From positions 62,001 through 126,000 of the forward strand of contig CACNTB010000001.1 of the NCBI GenBank assembly GCA_902623305.1: a stretch of 64,000 nucleotides of DNA, in the 5' to 3' direction. Positions 1 through 9,118 of this stretch are shown in pieces. Below the pieces are notes generated by a model that did not search any database, had not been told where the DNA came from, and worked only from the letters and a program-made list of their open reading frames with translations. Each line of letters opens with the position of its first letter. Positions within the stretch are counted from its first letter, which is position 1. Both the position numbers and the translations under genes were made by a program. Source of the DNA: an uncultured Pelagibacteraceae bacterium. Lineage in GTDB: Bacteria; Pseudomonadota; Alphaproteobacteria; Pelagibacterales; Pelagibacteraceae.

Positions 1-869
1 TTTTTGCAGATAAAGGTATTCACATTATTTGTGATAAGCCTCTTGCTTTTTCAAGTGAAGAAGCAAATTCTCTTAAAAAAATCATAGAAAATAAAAAGAT
101 AATTTTTGCCTTAACACATAATTATACTGGATATCCAATGGTAAGACATGCAAGATCTATGGTTAAAGAAGGTGATCTTGGAAAAATAAGAGTTATACAA
201 GCAGAATACCCTCAAGATTGGTTAACTACAAAAGCTGAGGATACTGGTTTAAAACAAGCTGAGTGGAGAACTGATCCTAAAAGATCTGGAGGAGGAGGAT
301 GCATAGGAGACATTGGAACTCATGCATTTAATCTTATTAGATTTATAACCGAGTTAGAATTGGATGAGCTATCAGCTGACATTCATACTTTTGTGAAGGG
401 TCGAAAACTAGATGACAATGCACAAATCATGCTTAGATTTAAAGAAGGTGCAAAAGGTGCGATATGGTCTAGTCAAGTTGCAGTTGGTAATGAAAATAAT
501 CTTAAAATCAGAGTATATGGTGACAATGGAGGGTTAGAGTGGAAACAAGAAGATCCAAATTATTTGTATTATACAAAATTTGGAAAACCTACCGAAAAAA
601 TAACAAGAGGTAGTGGCAGTGCAAATAAAGAAGCTAACGATGTTACAAGAATTCCACCAGGTCATCCTGAGGGATATTTGGAAGGTTTTGCAAATATTTA
701 TACTGATGTTTCTAAAAGATTAAATGCTCAAATAAACAATGAAAAATATAACGAGCTAGATGACTGTTACCCAACTATTTACGATGGTATTGAAGGGATG
801 AAGTTCATCGAAACTGTTTTAAAGTCTAGTAAAAATAATAGTAAATGGACTGAGTTTAATAAGCTTTAG
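1..869 (+). CDS. Gfo/Idh/MocA family oxidoreductase, 5' end outside window
   Basis: NAD(P)-dependent sugar or cyclitol dehydrogenase. The reading frame is open from base 3, so the N-terminal Rossmann nucleotide-binding half lies upstream of the window. What is visible begins just before the conserved lysine motif (CDKPLAF, the family's EKP) and continues into the C-terminal substrate-binding alpha/beta domain, with the glycine-rich GGGGCIGDIGTHAFN segment that usually carries the catalytic Asp/His pair. The first internal ATG (138) is not the real start. Its 3' end overlaps the convergent aldolase gene by 14 bases. The substrate cannot be read from sequence; nearby IolD and a second paralogue suggest inositol or a related polyol. 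Confidence 0.85.
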   Translation, partial: FADKGIHIICDKPLAFSSEEANSLKKIIENKKIIFALTHNYTGYPMVRHARSMVKEGDLGKIRVIQAEYPQDWLTTKAEDTGLKQAEWRTDPKRSGGGGCIGDIGTHAFNLIRFITELELDELSADIHTFVKGRKLDDNAQIMLRFKEGAKGAIWSSQVAVGNENNLKIRVYGDNGGLEWKQEDPNYLYYTKFGKPTEKITRGSGSANKEANDVTRIPPGHPEGYLEGFANIYTDVSKRLNAQINNEKYNELDDCYPTIYDGIEGMKFIETVLKSSKNNSKWTEFNKL

Positions 870-1647
870 ACTCTTCTTTTTTTGAAGAACCTTTCATTTT
901 ATCTACAACTGATTTAGCGCCTGCACTTAATGCTCTTTGATCAGCCCCAATAGTCACAAAATTGAAACCTTTATCTATCATTTTTTGTGCATACTCAGGT
1001 GTACCATTATGAATTCCAGCAAAAATATTATTCTTTTTTGCGTGTTCTAATATTCTTAGTATTTCTGAATAAGCTTTAGTACTTTCTGCTCTATCAAAGC
1101 CAGGCTCTTCTCCTATTGCTAAACTTAAATCAGCTGGTCCAATATATATTCCATCTACACCAGGAGTAGACATAATTTCATCTAATTTTTCTAAAGACTC
1201 TTTAGTTTCTATCATAGCTAATTTGAGCATTTCATCATTTGCATGTTTTGCATAATCTGAACCTCCATAGATTAATCCTCTAACAGGACCAAAACTTCTA
1301 TAACCACGAGGAGGGTACATACAAGCTTGAACAAATCTTTCTGCTTCTTGCTTATTACTCACCATTGGGCATATAATTCCATAACAACCTGCATCAAGAA
1401 TTTTCATTATTTGCCCTGGTTCATTCCAATTTACTCTAGCCAAAGGAGTTACTTCTGTTGAAGATATTGTTTGTAACATTGGAAGTGCATTATTGTAATC
1501 TACTAAGCCATGTTGCATATCTATTGTTAGAGAATCCCACCCTTGGTGAGCCATTACTTCTGCCGAAACAGTACTAGGTATTTGAAGCCAACCATTAATA
1601 ACAGGTTTCCCTGCTTTCATCATTTCTTTAACTTTATTTTTTCTCAT
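856..1647 (-). CDS. HpcH/HpaI family class II aldolase
   Basis: Metal-dependent aldolase that probably cleaves a 2-keto-3-deoxy sugar acid to pyruvate plus an aldehyde. The length of 263 residues is normal for the family. Visible motifs are TIDMQHG around residue 43-46 (catalytic His), LARVN (substrate Arg), MIETKESLEKL (metal Glu) and IYIGPADLSLAIG (metal Asp). The gene is transcribed after the aldehyde dehydrogenase, 2 bases downstream, so the two likely form an operon in which the aldehyde released by the aldolase is oxidised. Family members include 2-keto-3-deoxy-L-rhamnonate and 4-hydroxy-2-oxoheptanedioate aldolases; I cannot choose between them. Confidence 0.85.
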   Translation of the reverse strand: MRKNKVKEMMKAGKPVINGWLQIPSTVSAEVMAHQGWDSLTIDMQHGLVDYNNALPMLQTISSTEVTPLARVNWNEPGQIMKILDAGCYGIICPMVSNKQEAERFVQACMYPPRGYRSFGPVRGLIYGGSDYAKHANDEMLKLAMIETKESLEKLDEIMSTPGVDGIYIGPADLSLAIGEEPGFDRAESTKAYSEILRILEHAKKNNIFAGIHNGTPEYAQKMIDKGFNFVTIGADQRALSAGAKSVVDKMKGSSKKEESKAY

Positions 1648-1649
1648 TT

Positions 1650-3092
1650 TTAGATTTTTAAACCCATGTGTGTATATTTCACATTTAGATAATCTTTTAT
1701 TGCGCCTGATCCACCTTCACGACCATAACCAGTTTGTTTTATTCCTCCAAATGGTGCCTCAGCAATTGCAACAACACCAGTATTAACTGCAACACAACCG
1801 GACTCTAATTTTTCAGATCCAATATGAGCTTTATCCATGGAGTTAGTATATAAATAACTACATAATCCTAAGTCATTATTATTTGCTCTTTCAATTACTT
1901 CATCAAAAGTTTTAAAAGTTAAAATTGGAACTAGTGGACCAAAAGGTTCTTCTTTCATGATTGTAAAATTATCTTTTACATCATCAAATACAGTTGGTTC
2001 ATAATAATAACCTTTATTAAAATCCGAAGGTCTTTGTCCACCCATCAATACTTTAGCTCCTTCTTTTTTAGTTGTATCAACTAGTTTTTCTATTTCTTCC
2101 AATCTTTTAGCGGTAGTTAAAGGTCCCAAATCAACTCCCTCATCCATACCATTACCAATTTTTAATTTTTTTGCTCTTTCTATAAAAGCATTAACAAACT
2201 CATCTTTTCTATTTTCTTGGATATAAAATCTATTGGGAGAAATACAGACTTGACCATTATTTCGAAATTTTCCAGTTATTGCTATATCGGCAACTTTATT
2301 CATATCTACATCCTCACATACTATAAAAGGAGAATGTCCGCTAAGTTCCATTGTTACTCTTTGAACTTTGTCAGCAGCCTTTTTTAAAATTATTTTACCT
2401 ACTCTTGTTGAGCCGGTGACTGAAACTTTTTTAATTATATCTGATTCCATTAATTCATTTGATACTTCTGCAGGATCACCTGATAAAAGATTTACTACAC
2501 CATCTGGTACACCAGCTTCTTTACAAATATTTACTAATTCCATTACGGCTCCAGGTGTAATTACATCTGGTTTACATATAACAGAACAACCAGCAGCTAA
2601 AGAAGTAGAAATTTTTCTTGAAGCTAGAACTATTGGAAAATTCCAGGGAACTAAAGCAGCGACCACCCCAACAGGCTGATAATAAACATGGACCCTTGTA
2701 TCCGGAAATCTACTTTGCTGCGTTTGACCATAAATTCTTTTTGTTTCTTCAGCATTCCATTCAAAAATGTCAGCACCGCCACCAACTTCACCAACAGCTT
2801 CAGCAAGCGGCTTTCCCACTTCAAGAGTTAACCATTTAGCAAGTACATCTTTTTTTTCTCTCATTAGATCAGCAATTTTTCTTAATACATAAGCTCTTTG
2901 CCAAGGTGCAGTATTTTTCCAAATTTCTAAACCTTTTTCAGCAGACTTTAATGCTTTCTGAACTTCAATAGATGAAGCTTTAGAAGCTTTTCCTATCACC
3001 TCTTCTGTTGCAGGATTGATTACATCGTAAGTTTCTTTTTTTTCAGCTTGTTGCCACTTGCCATCAATGAATTGTCCAAATTTTTCGTACAT
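1650..3092 (-). CDS. NAD(P)-dependent aldehyde dehydrogenase
   Basis: Cytosolic ALDH-superfamily enzyme of 480 residues, full length. The PWNFP cofactor-loop motif lies near residues 149-153, the general base is Glu249 in TMELSGHSP (where most relatives read ELGGK), and the catalytic thiol is Cys283 in NNGQVCISPNRF. It is the first gene of a two-gene minus-strand operon with the HpcH/HpaI aldolase and is divergent from iolD. A role in oxidising lactaldehyde, glycolaldehyde or another semialdehyde made by the aldolase is inferred from context; the exact substrate is unknown. Confidence 0.88.
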   Translation of the reverse strand: MYEKFGQFIDGKWQQAEKKETYDVINPATEEVIGKASKASSIEVQKALKSAEKGLEIWKNTAPWQRAYVLRKIADLMREKKDVLAKWLTLEVGKPLAEAVGEVGGGADIFEWNAEETKRIYGQTQQSRFPDTRVHVYYQPVGVVAALVPWNFPIVLASRKISTSLAAGCSVICKPDVITPGAVMELVNICKEAGVPDGVVNLLSGDPAEVSNELMESDIIKKVSVTGSTRVGKIILKKAADKVQRVTMELSGHSPFIVCEDVDMNKVADIAITGKFRNNGQVCISPNRFYIQENRKDEFVNAFIERAKKLKIGNGMDEGVDLGPLTTAKRLEEIEKLVDTTKKEGAKVLMGGQRPSDFNKGYYYEPTVFDDVKDNFTIMKEEPFGPLVPILTFKTFDEVIERANNNDLGLCSYLYTNSMDKAHIGSEKLESGCVAVNTGVVAIAEAPFGGIKQTGYGREGGSGAIKDYLNVKYTHMGLKI

Positions 3093-3102
3093 AGAATTAT
3101 AT

Positions 3103-3179
3103 TTAAGTTTACTTAATTAGGTTTTTTATTTTATAGTTAATTATATATAAACATTATACTCAATCAAAGTTAAACTTAA
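3103..3179. promoter_or_regulatory. Inverted repeat bounding the ALDH/iolD divergent intergenic region
   Basis: TTAAGTTTA at 3103-3111 and its exact reverse complement TAAACTTAA at 3171-3179 sit at the two ends of an 87-base divergent spacer, each within about 12 bases of a start codon. Each gene therefore has TAAACTTAA just upstream of its start when read on its own strand. This could be an operator shared by the two divergent transcripts. The sequence is A/T rich, so chance is a real alternative. Confidence 0.3.
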
Positions 3180-3182
3180 TTG

Positions 3183-5027
3183 ATGAAAAAAATTACACTC
3201 ACCTGTGCACATGCTATTGTTAAATATTTAATTGCTCAAAAAATATTAATAAATGGTATAAAAGAACCTCTGTTTCCAGGAGTATTTGGAATTTTTGGCC
3301 ATGGGAATGTAGCTTGTTTAGGACAAGCTTTAGAGGAAAACCAAAAAGAATTACCTACATACAGAGGACACCATGAACAAAATATGGCTCTGACTGGCAT
3401 AGGTTATTCTAGAGCAAAGAGGAGGCAACAAATATTTGTAGCTACATCATCTGTAGGACCAGGTGCAACTAATATGGTAACTGCTGCAGCAGTAGCAATG
3501 AGCAATAGATTGCCAATTTTATTTTTACCAGGTGATACGTATGCAAATAGAATGCCAGATCCAGTGCTCCAACAAGTAGAACATTTTAATAACCCAGGAA
3601 TTACAGCAAATGATGCATTTAAACCAGTAACAAGGTATTTTGATAGAATAACAAGACCGGAACAAATCATACAATCATTTCCATCTGCAGTTCAAATGAT
3701 GTTGGATCCAGCTGATTGTGGCCCAGCTTGTATTGCTTTAAGTCAAGATATCCAAGGACAGGTCTTTGATTATCCTGAGGAATTTTTTCAAGAAAGAATT
3801 CATACAATCAGAAGACCAAGACCTGATGATTTTCAAATAAAAGAAGCAGCAGAAAAAATTAAAAATTCAAAAAAACCAATCATAATTTCTGGTGGAGGAG
3901 TTTTTTACTCTGATGCCATGGAAAATTTAAGTAAATTTGCAATTAAACATAATATACCAGTCACACAAACAGTAATGGGGTATTCCACAATCAAAAAAGA
4001 TCACTCACATTACGCAGGCCAAATAGGAGGTTTGGGAGGAAAAAATACAAACAATCTTGCAAAAGAAACCGATCTTGCAATAGCTGTTGGAACAAAATTA
4101 GCAGATTTTACCACAGGCTCTTGGGCAAATTTTGAAAACACAAATTTTAAACTGGTTTCAATAAATGTTTCTAGATTTGATGCAAACAAACATTTAGCAC
4201 AAGCAGTTGTTGGAGATGCAAAAGTTTCTTTAGATGAACTTTCTTTAGCACTTGGAAATTGGAAAGTAGGAGATGAATGGAATAATAAATCTCAAAAAGA
4301 ATTAAAGGAATGGGATAAGCATATAGATAAAGAGAGCGCCCCAACAAACCAGGAAATTCCAAGTTATGTTCAAGCAGTTGGCGCAATTTATAGAAATTCA
4401 GATCCAACAGATATTGCTGTTACGGCAGCAGGAGGTTTAGTCGGAGAAGTTGCGCAGGTATGGAGACCAAGAGAACTTAATACTCACGAAACAGAGTGGG
4501 GTTTTAGCTGCATGAGCTATGAAATTTCAGGTGCTCTTGGTATTAAAATGGCAAATCCTGAAAAAGATGTAATTTCTTTTGTGGGTGATGGTTCTTATTT
4601 GTTGAACAATACAGATATATACTCATCAGTAATTACTAAAAATAAATTAATTATAATTATTTGTGACAATGGAGGCTTTGCAGTAATCAACCGTCTTCAA
4701 TTATTTAAAGGTGGAAAAGAGTATAATAATTTATTGAAAAGCTCTAAAACACCAGGTTTGGTGGATGTTGATTTTGCTAAACATGCTGAAAGTATGGGCG
4801 CTAAATCAGAACATGTAAATTCTATTTCTGAACTTGAAGAAGCATTTAAAAGGGCAAAAAAATCAGATGTTACTTACGTTATCTCAATCAAAACTCATGC
4901 TTACAAATGGATTGAGGGATCTGCTTTCTGGGATAGCCCAACTTTGGAAAACCCAACCACAAAGGAAAATAAAGAAGCTTTAAAATTATATAAAGAGGGA
5001 AAAAATAAACAAAGACAGGGTGTTTAA
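3183..5027 (+). CDS. iolD: 3D-(3,5/4)-trihydroxycyclohexane-1,2-dione hydrolase (IolD)
   Basis: Thiamine-diphosphate-dependent C-C hydrolase of myo-inositol catabolism that opens the cyclic diketone made from 2-keto-myo-inositol. The three-domain acetolactate-synthase fold is recognisable: the N-terminal Pyr domain has the activating Glu near residue 65 (YRGHHEQNMA), and the C-terminal PP domain has the TPP/Mg motif GDGSYLLNN near residue 460. The N-terminal region (VFGIFGHGNVACLGQAL) is typical of IolD rather than acetolactate synthase. ATG at 3183 is preferred; a TTG at 3180 is also in frame. No iolB, iolC or iolE homologue is in this window. It needs TPP in an organism that appears to import a thiamine precursor (see thiV). 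Confidence 0.9.
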   Translation: MKKITLTCAHAIVKYLIAQKILINGIKEPLFPGVFGIFGHGNVACLGQALEENQKELPTYRGHHEQNMALTGIGYSRAKRRQQIFVATSSVGPGATNMVTAAAVAMSNRLPILFLPGDTYANRMPDPVLQQVEHFNNPGITANDAFKPVTRYFDRITRPEQIIQSFPSAVQMMLDPADCGPACIALSQDIQGQVFDYPEEFFQERIHTIRRPRPDDFQIKEAAEKIKNSKKPIIISGGGVFYSDAMENLSKFAIKHNIPVTQTVMGYSTIKKDHSHYAGQIGGLGGKNTNNLAKETDLAIAVGTKLADFTTGSWANFENTNFKLVSINVSRFDANKHLAQAVVGDAKVSLDELSLALGNWKVGDEWNNKSQKELKEWDKHIDKESAPTNQEIPSYVQAVGAIYRNSDPTDIAVTAAGGLVGEVAQVWRPRELNTHETEWGFSCMSYEISGALGIKMANPEKDVISFVGDGSYLLNNTDIYSSVITKNKLIIIICDNGGFAVINRLQLFKGGKEYNNLLKSSKTPGLVDVDFAKHAESMGAKSEHVNSISELEEAFKRAKKSDVTYVISIKTHAYKWIEGSAFWDSPTLENPTTKENKEALKLYKEGKNKQRQGV

Positions 5028-5032
5028 ATCCC

Positions 5033-6190
5033 ATGACTAAAGTTTTTAAAGTTGGCTTAATAGGATGTGGACATATATCTGAAACATATTTTCGAGCTGA
5101 GAAATATTTTAATAATATTAAAATTATAAAATGTGCAGATATAAATCATAATAATGCGTTAAAATGTGCAAAAATTTATAAGATTAAAGCATTAACAGTC
5201 CAGCAATTATTAAAAGATAAAGAAATAGAAATTATACTTAATCTCACTATTCCAAAAGCACATTACAAAGTTGCCAAACAATCTTTGTTAAATGGTAAAC
5301 ATGTTTATTCAGAAAAACCATTAGCAATAAAATTTAAAGATGGAAAAGAATTAATAAATTTAGCAAAAAAAAAAAATCTTTATATTGGTAATGCACCTGA
5401 CACATTTTTAGGAGCTGGAATACAAAAATCTAGAGAATTATTGGAAAAAAAAATTATTGGTAAAGTAGTTTTGGGAAATGCAGTTTTTGCTTTTCCAGGA
5501 GTACAATCGTACCATCCAAACCCAGAGCCATGGTTTGCAAAAAAAGAAGGCGGTCCAGTTATAGATATGGGGCCATATTACTTAACTGCATTAGTAAATT
5601 TATTAGGACCAGCAAAAAAAGTTATCGGTAGTATAGTTAATGGAAAAAAAATAAGAACTATAGGAATAGGTCCAAAAAAAAATAAAAAATTTAAAGTTAA
5701 ATGCCCAACTTCATATTTATCTACAATAACCTTTCATAATGGATCAGTTATTCATGTAACACTTTCATTTGATGTCATTGCACATCAAAATAATCATATT
5801 GAACTTTATGGAGATAAAGGATCTATGGTAGTTCCAGATCCGAACATGTTTGGAGGTTCTGTTTTTATATGTAAAAATTTAGGCAAACGCTGGAAAGAAT
5901 ATAAAACTAACAAACTACCTTTAGGTAAGATTAATATAAGATCACAAAGCTCAAGAGCAAACGAGAGTCCAACAAACGCAAATTATAGAGGTGCAGGATT
6001 ATCTGAGATGGCTTTCTCTATACTCAATAAAAAAAATAACATGTGTAATGGTGAGTTATCACTTCATGTACTAGATATAATACAATCAATTATGCAGGCA
6101 TGTAAATCTGGAAGAGCAAAATTTATAACAACAAGATGCAAAAAACCAAAACTTTTTAAAATTTCTGATATAAAACAAATACTGAATTAA
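5033..6190 (+). CDS. Gfo/Idh/MocA family oxidoreductase
   Basis: NAD(P)-dependent dehydrogenase of 385 residues, likely acting on a sugar or cyclitol. The N-terminal Rossmann motif GLIGCGHISETYF begins near residue 8, the conserved lysine motif is YSEKPLAIKF near residue 95, and the C-terminal domain has GGPVIDMGPYYLTALV. It begins 5 bases after iolD and continues into the 2-hydroxyacid dehydrogenase and ABC genes, so it is probably part of the iolD operon and may feed or bypass the inositol diketone step. It is much richer in lysine than the paralogue at the left edge of the window. The substrate is unknown. Confidence 0.85.
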   Translation: MTKVFKVGLIGCGHISETYFRAEKYFNNIKIIKCADINHNNALKCAKIYKIKALTVQQLLKDKEIEIILNLTIPKAHYKVAKQSLLNGKHVYSEKPLAIKFKDGKELINLAKKKNLYIGNAPDTFLGAGIQKSRELLEKKIIGKVVLGNAVFAFPGVQSYHPNPEPWFAKKEGGPVIDMGPYYLTALVNLLGPAKKVIGSIVNGKKIRTIGIGPKKNKKFKVKCPTSYLSTITFHNGSVIHVTLSFDVIAHQNNHIELYGDKGSMVVPDPNMFGGSVFICKNLGKRWKEYKTNKLPLGKINIRSQSSRANESPTNANYRGAGLSEMAFSILNKKNNMCNGELSLHVLDIIQSIMQACKSGRAKFITTRCKKPKLFKISDIKQILN

Positions 6191-6198
6191 GTAATTTT

Positions 6199-7221
6199 AT
6201 GAAAAAATTAATAGTTATATCAGATCCATTTCCAAGAACTTTAGATTTAATATTTACTAAAAGTAAGTTAAGAGAATTAAAATCAAAATATAAAATTTTA
6301 ACTGCTCCAAAAAATAATAAAAAAAAATTTTATGAGAAAAATATTTCTTCAGCGACTTTTATTATGGGACAACCAGATTTAGATAAAAAAATATTATCTA
6401 AGGCAAATAAATTAAAAGCCATCATTAATGTTGAAAGTAACTTTATGAACAACATGGATTATGATTATTGTTTTAAAAATAACATACACGTAATTGCAAC
6501 ATCCCCAGTTTTTTCAGTACCGGTTGCAGAATTAGCTCTAGGTATGACGTTATCTTTATTAAGAAATATTCACAGCGCTCATATTGATTTTATAAATAAA
6601 AAAGAAAAATATGGATTGGAAGGTAATTTAAATTCATCTTTATTATCAAACAAAAGAATTGGATTATTGGGTTTTGGAGATCTGGCAAGATCACTAACCC
6701 CTTTATTATTGCCATTTACAAAAGATATTAACGTTTATGATCCATGGATATCTAATCATAAAATTCAAAGTTTTGGATTAAAGCCAATAAATTTAAATCA
6801 AATGTTTAAGACTTGTGAAATTATTTATGTTTTAGCCGCTGCAACAACAAAGAATAAAAATCTAATTGATCAAAAGTTATTAAATAAAATGAAATCAAAT
6901 TCATTATTCATATTAATGAGTAGAGCTGCAGTGGTTAATTTTAAAGATTTAATAAAAAGAGTTAAAAAAGGTGATATTTTTGTAGCAACTGACGTTTTTC
7001 CACAAGAGCCTGTGAGAAAAAATGACCCAATAAGAAAAGTAAAAAATATTTTATTCTCAGCACACAGAGCAGGAGCTTTAGAAAAAGTCTTTTTTGATAT
7101 GGGAAATATTGTTTTAAAAGACATGGCCTTAATGTCAAAAAATTTGCAACCTAAGTTTTGTAAAAAGGCTCAAAGCAAAACTGTAGGTTTATTAGCATCA
7201 AAACCTGTTGCAATTAACTGA
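6199..7221 (+). CDS. D-isomer-specific 2-hydroxyacid dehydrogenase family protein
   Basis: NAD(P)-dependent 2-ketoacid reductase/2-hydroxyacid dehydrogenase of 340 residues. The nucleotide-binding motif GLLGFGDLARSL lies near residue 155. The catalytic triad can be placed as Arg in MSRAAVVN, Glu in DVFPQEP, and His in FSAHRAGAL. It lies 8 bases after the Gfo/Idh gene and 22 bases before the ABC ATPase. Glyoxylate/hydroxypyruvate reductase or phosphoglycerate-dehydrogenase-like activity on a sugar-acid product is possible. Its exact job is not visible. Confidence 0.82.
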   Translation: MKKLIVISDPFPRTLDLIFTKSKLRELKSKYKILTAPKNNKKKFYEKNISSATFIMGQPDLDKKILSKANKLKAIINVESNFMNNMDYDYCFKNNIHVIATSPVFSVPVAELALGMTLSLLRNIHSAHIDFINKKEKYGLEGNLNSSLLSNKRIGLLGFGDLARSLTPLLLPFTKDINVYDPWISNHKIQSFGLKPINLNQMFKTCEIIYVLAAATTKNKNLIDQKLLNKMKSNSLFILMSRAAVVNFKDLIKRVKKGDIFVATDVFPQEPVRKNDPIRKVKNILFSAHRAGALEKVFFDMGNIVLKDMALMSKNLQPKFCKKAQSKTVGLLASKPVAIN

Positions 7222-7243
7222 TATTTTTATAATTTCTTAACTT

Positions 7244-7993
7244 ATGTCAACATCCAATGAACTCCTTCTAGAAGCAAAAGGGATAACAAAATATTTTGGA
7301 ACAATAACAGCTCTTGAAAACGTAAATCTAAAAGTGCACGCTGGTGAATGTTTAGGCGTAGTTGGAGACAACGGTGCTGGAAAATCTACATTGATGAAAG
7401 TTTTATCAGGGCTTTATAAACCTAGCTCTGGATCATTACACTTTCAAGGAAAAGAACAAGTTTTAAATAGTCCTAGAGACTCACAGATATTAGGTCTAGA
7501 AATGGTTTATCAAGATCTTGCACTAGCAGGTAATTTACCTATAGGTGAAAATATATTTCTTGGAAGAGAACCAACTAAAAATTTAGGATTTTTAAAATTC
7601 TTAGATTTTAAAAAAATAAAAGAACTTACAAATGCTCACTTAGATAAATTAAAAATAAATGTAAAAAGTGCTGATCAAAAAGTAGAAGAACTATCTGGTG
7701 GACAAAGACAAGCAGTAGCTATTGCAAGATCTACAGCATTTAATGCCAAAGTTGTTATTATGGACGAGCCTACAGCAGCTTTAGCAATTAAAGAAGTTGG
7801 AAAAGTATTAGATTTAATTAATGGTTTAAAAAAAACTGGTGTAGGAGTTATTGTAATCAGTCATAGGATGGATGATATATTTACAGTTTGTGATAGAGTT
7901 ATGGCTCTATTTCAAGGAACCAATTTTGCAGAAGCTGAACTTAATAATACTTCAAGAGATGAAGTTATCGGTTGGATAATGGGAAAAAAATAA
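7244..7993 (+). CDS. Sugar ABC importer ATP-binding protein (CUT2, single-domain, FrcA-like)
   Basis: Cytoplasmic ATPase that powers uptake with the next two genes. Motifs in order are Walker A GDNGAGKST near residue 42, the signature LSGGQRQ, Walker B VVIMDEP and the switch histidine VISHRMDD. At 249 residues it has one ABC domain, unlike RbsA, XylG or AraG, which fuse two. Single-domain CUT2 ATPases of the fructose (Frc) type are known in alphaproteobacteria. It ends 2 bases before the permease start. Confidence 0.9.
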   Translation: MSTSNELLLEAKGITKYFGTITALENVNLKVHAGECLGVVGDNGAGKSTLMKVLSGLYKPSSGSLHFQGKEQVLNSPRDSQILGLEMVYQDLALAGNLPIGENIFLGREPTKNLGFLKFLDFKKIKELTNAHLDKLKINVKSADQKVEELSGGQRQAVAIARSTAFNAKVVIMDEPTAALAIKEVGKVLDLINGLKKTGVGVIVISHRMDDIFTVCDRVMALFQGTNFAEAELNNTSRDEVIGWIMGKK

Positions 7994-7995
7994 TT

Positions 7996-9003
7996 ATGGA
8001 AGATAAAAATAAAGAAAGCTTACACTTAAAATTAATTCCTTATTTTGAAAAATATGGAATTCTTCTTCTGTTAGTATTGATGATATTGGTAATGCATATC
8101 TTACAACCAGATGTATTTTTATCTTGGCGTAATGTAACTAATGTTTTTAAACAAATTTCATGGCAATCAATGTTAGCCTTAGGTGTATTCATGGTAATTG
8201 TTACTGCCGGAATAGATTTGTCTGTTGGATCTATTATGATGTTATCACTTATGATTTTAGCAGTTGTTGCTAAAGCAGGGGCCCCTTGGTTTATAGTTGT
8301 GATGACACCATTAATAGCTGGCTTTTTATGCGGGTTATTCAATGGATTGGGAATAACCTTATTAAGGATGCCCCATCCATTTATTATGACACTTGGAACA
8401 CTCTATATTTTTAGGGGTGCAGGAAATTTAATTTCTGGTGGAACCCCTATTAGTGGATTTACAGATGAAGTTAGATATTTGGGTCATGGTAGGATTGATC
8501 TACAATGGTTAGGTTTAGAGAAATCTCAATATTTACCCGTTAGCTTAGTTTTAATTGCAATAGTTTATATAATTTTTTGGATTTTTCTTAATCATAGTAA
8601 AACTGGTAAGTGGATTTATGCAATAGGAGGAAATCCAAATGCAGCAAGAGCATCTGGTATTAATGTAAATAAAATTTTAGTAATTGTTTATTCTTTATGT
8701 GGTTTTTTATCTGGAATAGGTGCACTAATTTTAGCTGGTAGAACAGACTCTGGATATCCAAACGCAGGACTTCAGTCAGAGTTAGATGCTATTGCAGCAT
8801 GCATTATTGGAGGAGCAAGCTTCTTTGGTGGAAGGGGAACCGTGCTCGGTGTTTTCGCAGGAGTAATGATTATGGGTATTTTAAGAAATGGATTGAACCT
8901 AATGGATGTAAGTTCTTTTTGGCAACAGGTTTTAATTGGTTCAATAATAGTTTTGGCGGTTTACATTGATGTCTTAAGAAGAGATTTAGGAACTCGAAAG
9001 TAA
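7996..9003 (+). CDS. Sugar ABC importer permease (CUT2, RbsC/FrcC-like)
   Basis: Inner-membrane channel subunit of about 335 residues with eight to ten hydrophobic segments. The family hallmarks GVFMVIVTAGIDLSVGSIM near residue 60 and GGNPNAARASGINV near residue 205 are visible, followed by IIGGASFFGGRGT. ATG at 7996 is chosen because it sits directly after the ATPase stop; the longer frame from 7972 would overlap the ATPase. The binding-protein gene follows after a 115-base leader. Confidence 0.92.
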   Translation: MEDKNKESLHLKLIPYFEKYGILLLLVLMILVMHILQPDVFLSWRNVTNVFKQISWQSMLALGVFMVIVTAGIDLSVGSIMMLSLMILAVVAKAGAPWFIVVMTPLIAGFLCGLFNGLGITLLRMPHPFIMTLGTLYIFRGAGNLISGGTPISGFTDEVRYLGHGRIDLQWLGLEKSQYLPVSLVLIAIVYIIFWIFLNHSKTGKWIYAIGGNPNAARASGINVNKILVIVYSLCGFLSGIGALILAGRTDSGYPNAGLQSELDAIAACIIGGASFFGGRGTVLGVFAGVMIMGILRNGLNLMDVSSFWQQVLIGSIIVLAVYIDVLRRDLGTRK

Positions 9004-9015
9004 TAGAATACACGT

Positions 9016-9108
9016 CTTAGTTGTTTCATAACTTATTAGAATTGTTCTTATTAATAGTTGAATTTCAACAAAAATTTAGTTTTAATTTCATTTTTAAAAA
9101 CAACTAAG
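9016..9108 (+). promoter_or_regulatory. Leader with 11-bp long-range inverted repeat covering the ribosome binding site
   Basis: CTTAGTTGTTT at 9016-9026 is exactly complementary to AAACAACTAAG at 9098-9108, 71 bases apart. The downstream arm runs into the Shine-Dalgarno AAGGGG (9106-9111) of the binding-protein gene. Between the arms is a small hairpin, GTTGA/TCAAC at 9057-9069. Folded, the leader would bury the ribosome binding site. This may be a cis-regulatory RNA or a way to lower translation from the read-through transcript. I do not recognise a known riboswitch class here. Confidence 0.45.
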
Positions 9109-9118
9109 GGGAAATTAA

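Noticed and set aside
2368-2839. Two plus-strand frames of 103 and 73 residues opposite the aldehyde dehydrogenase
   Set aside because: Both are antisense shadows of a complete, motif-rich ALDH gene.
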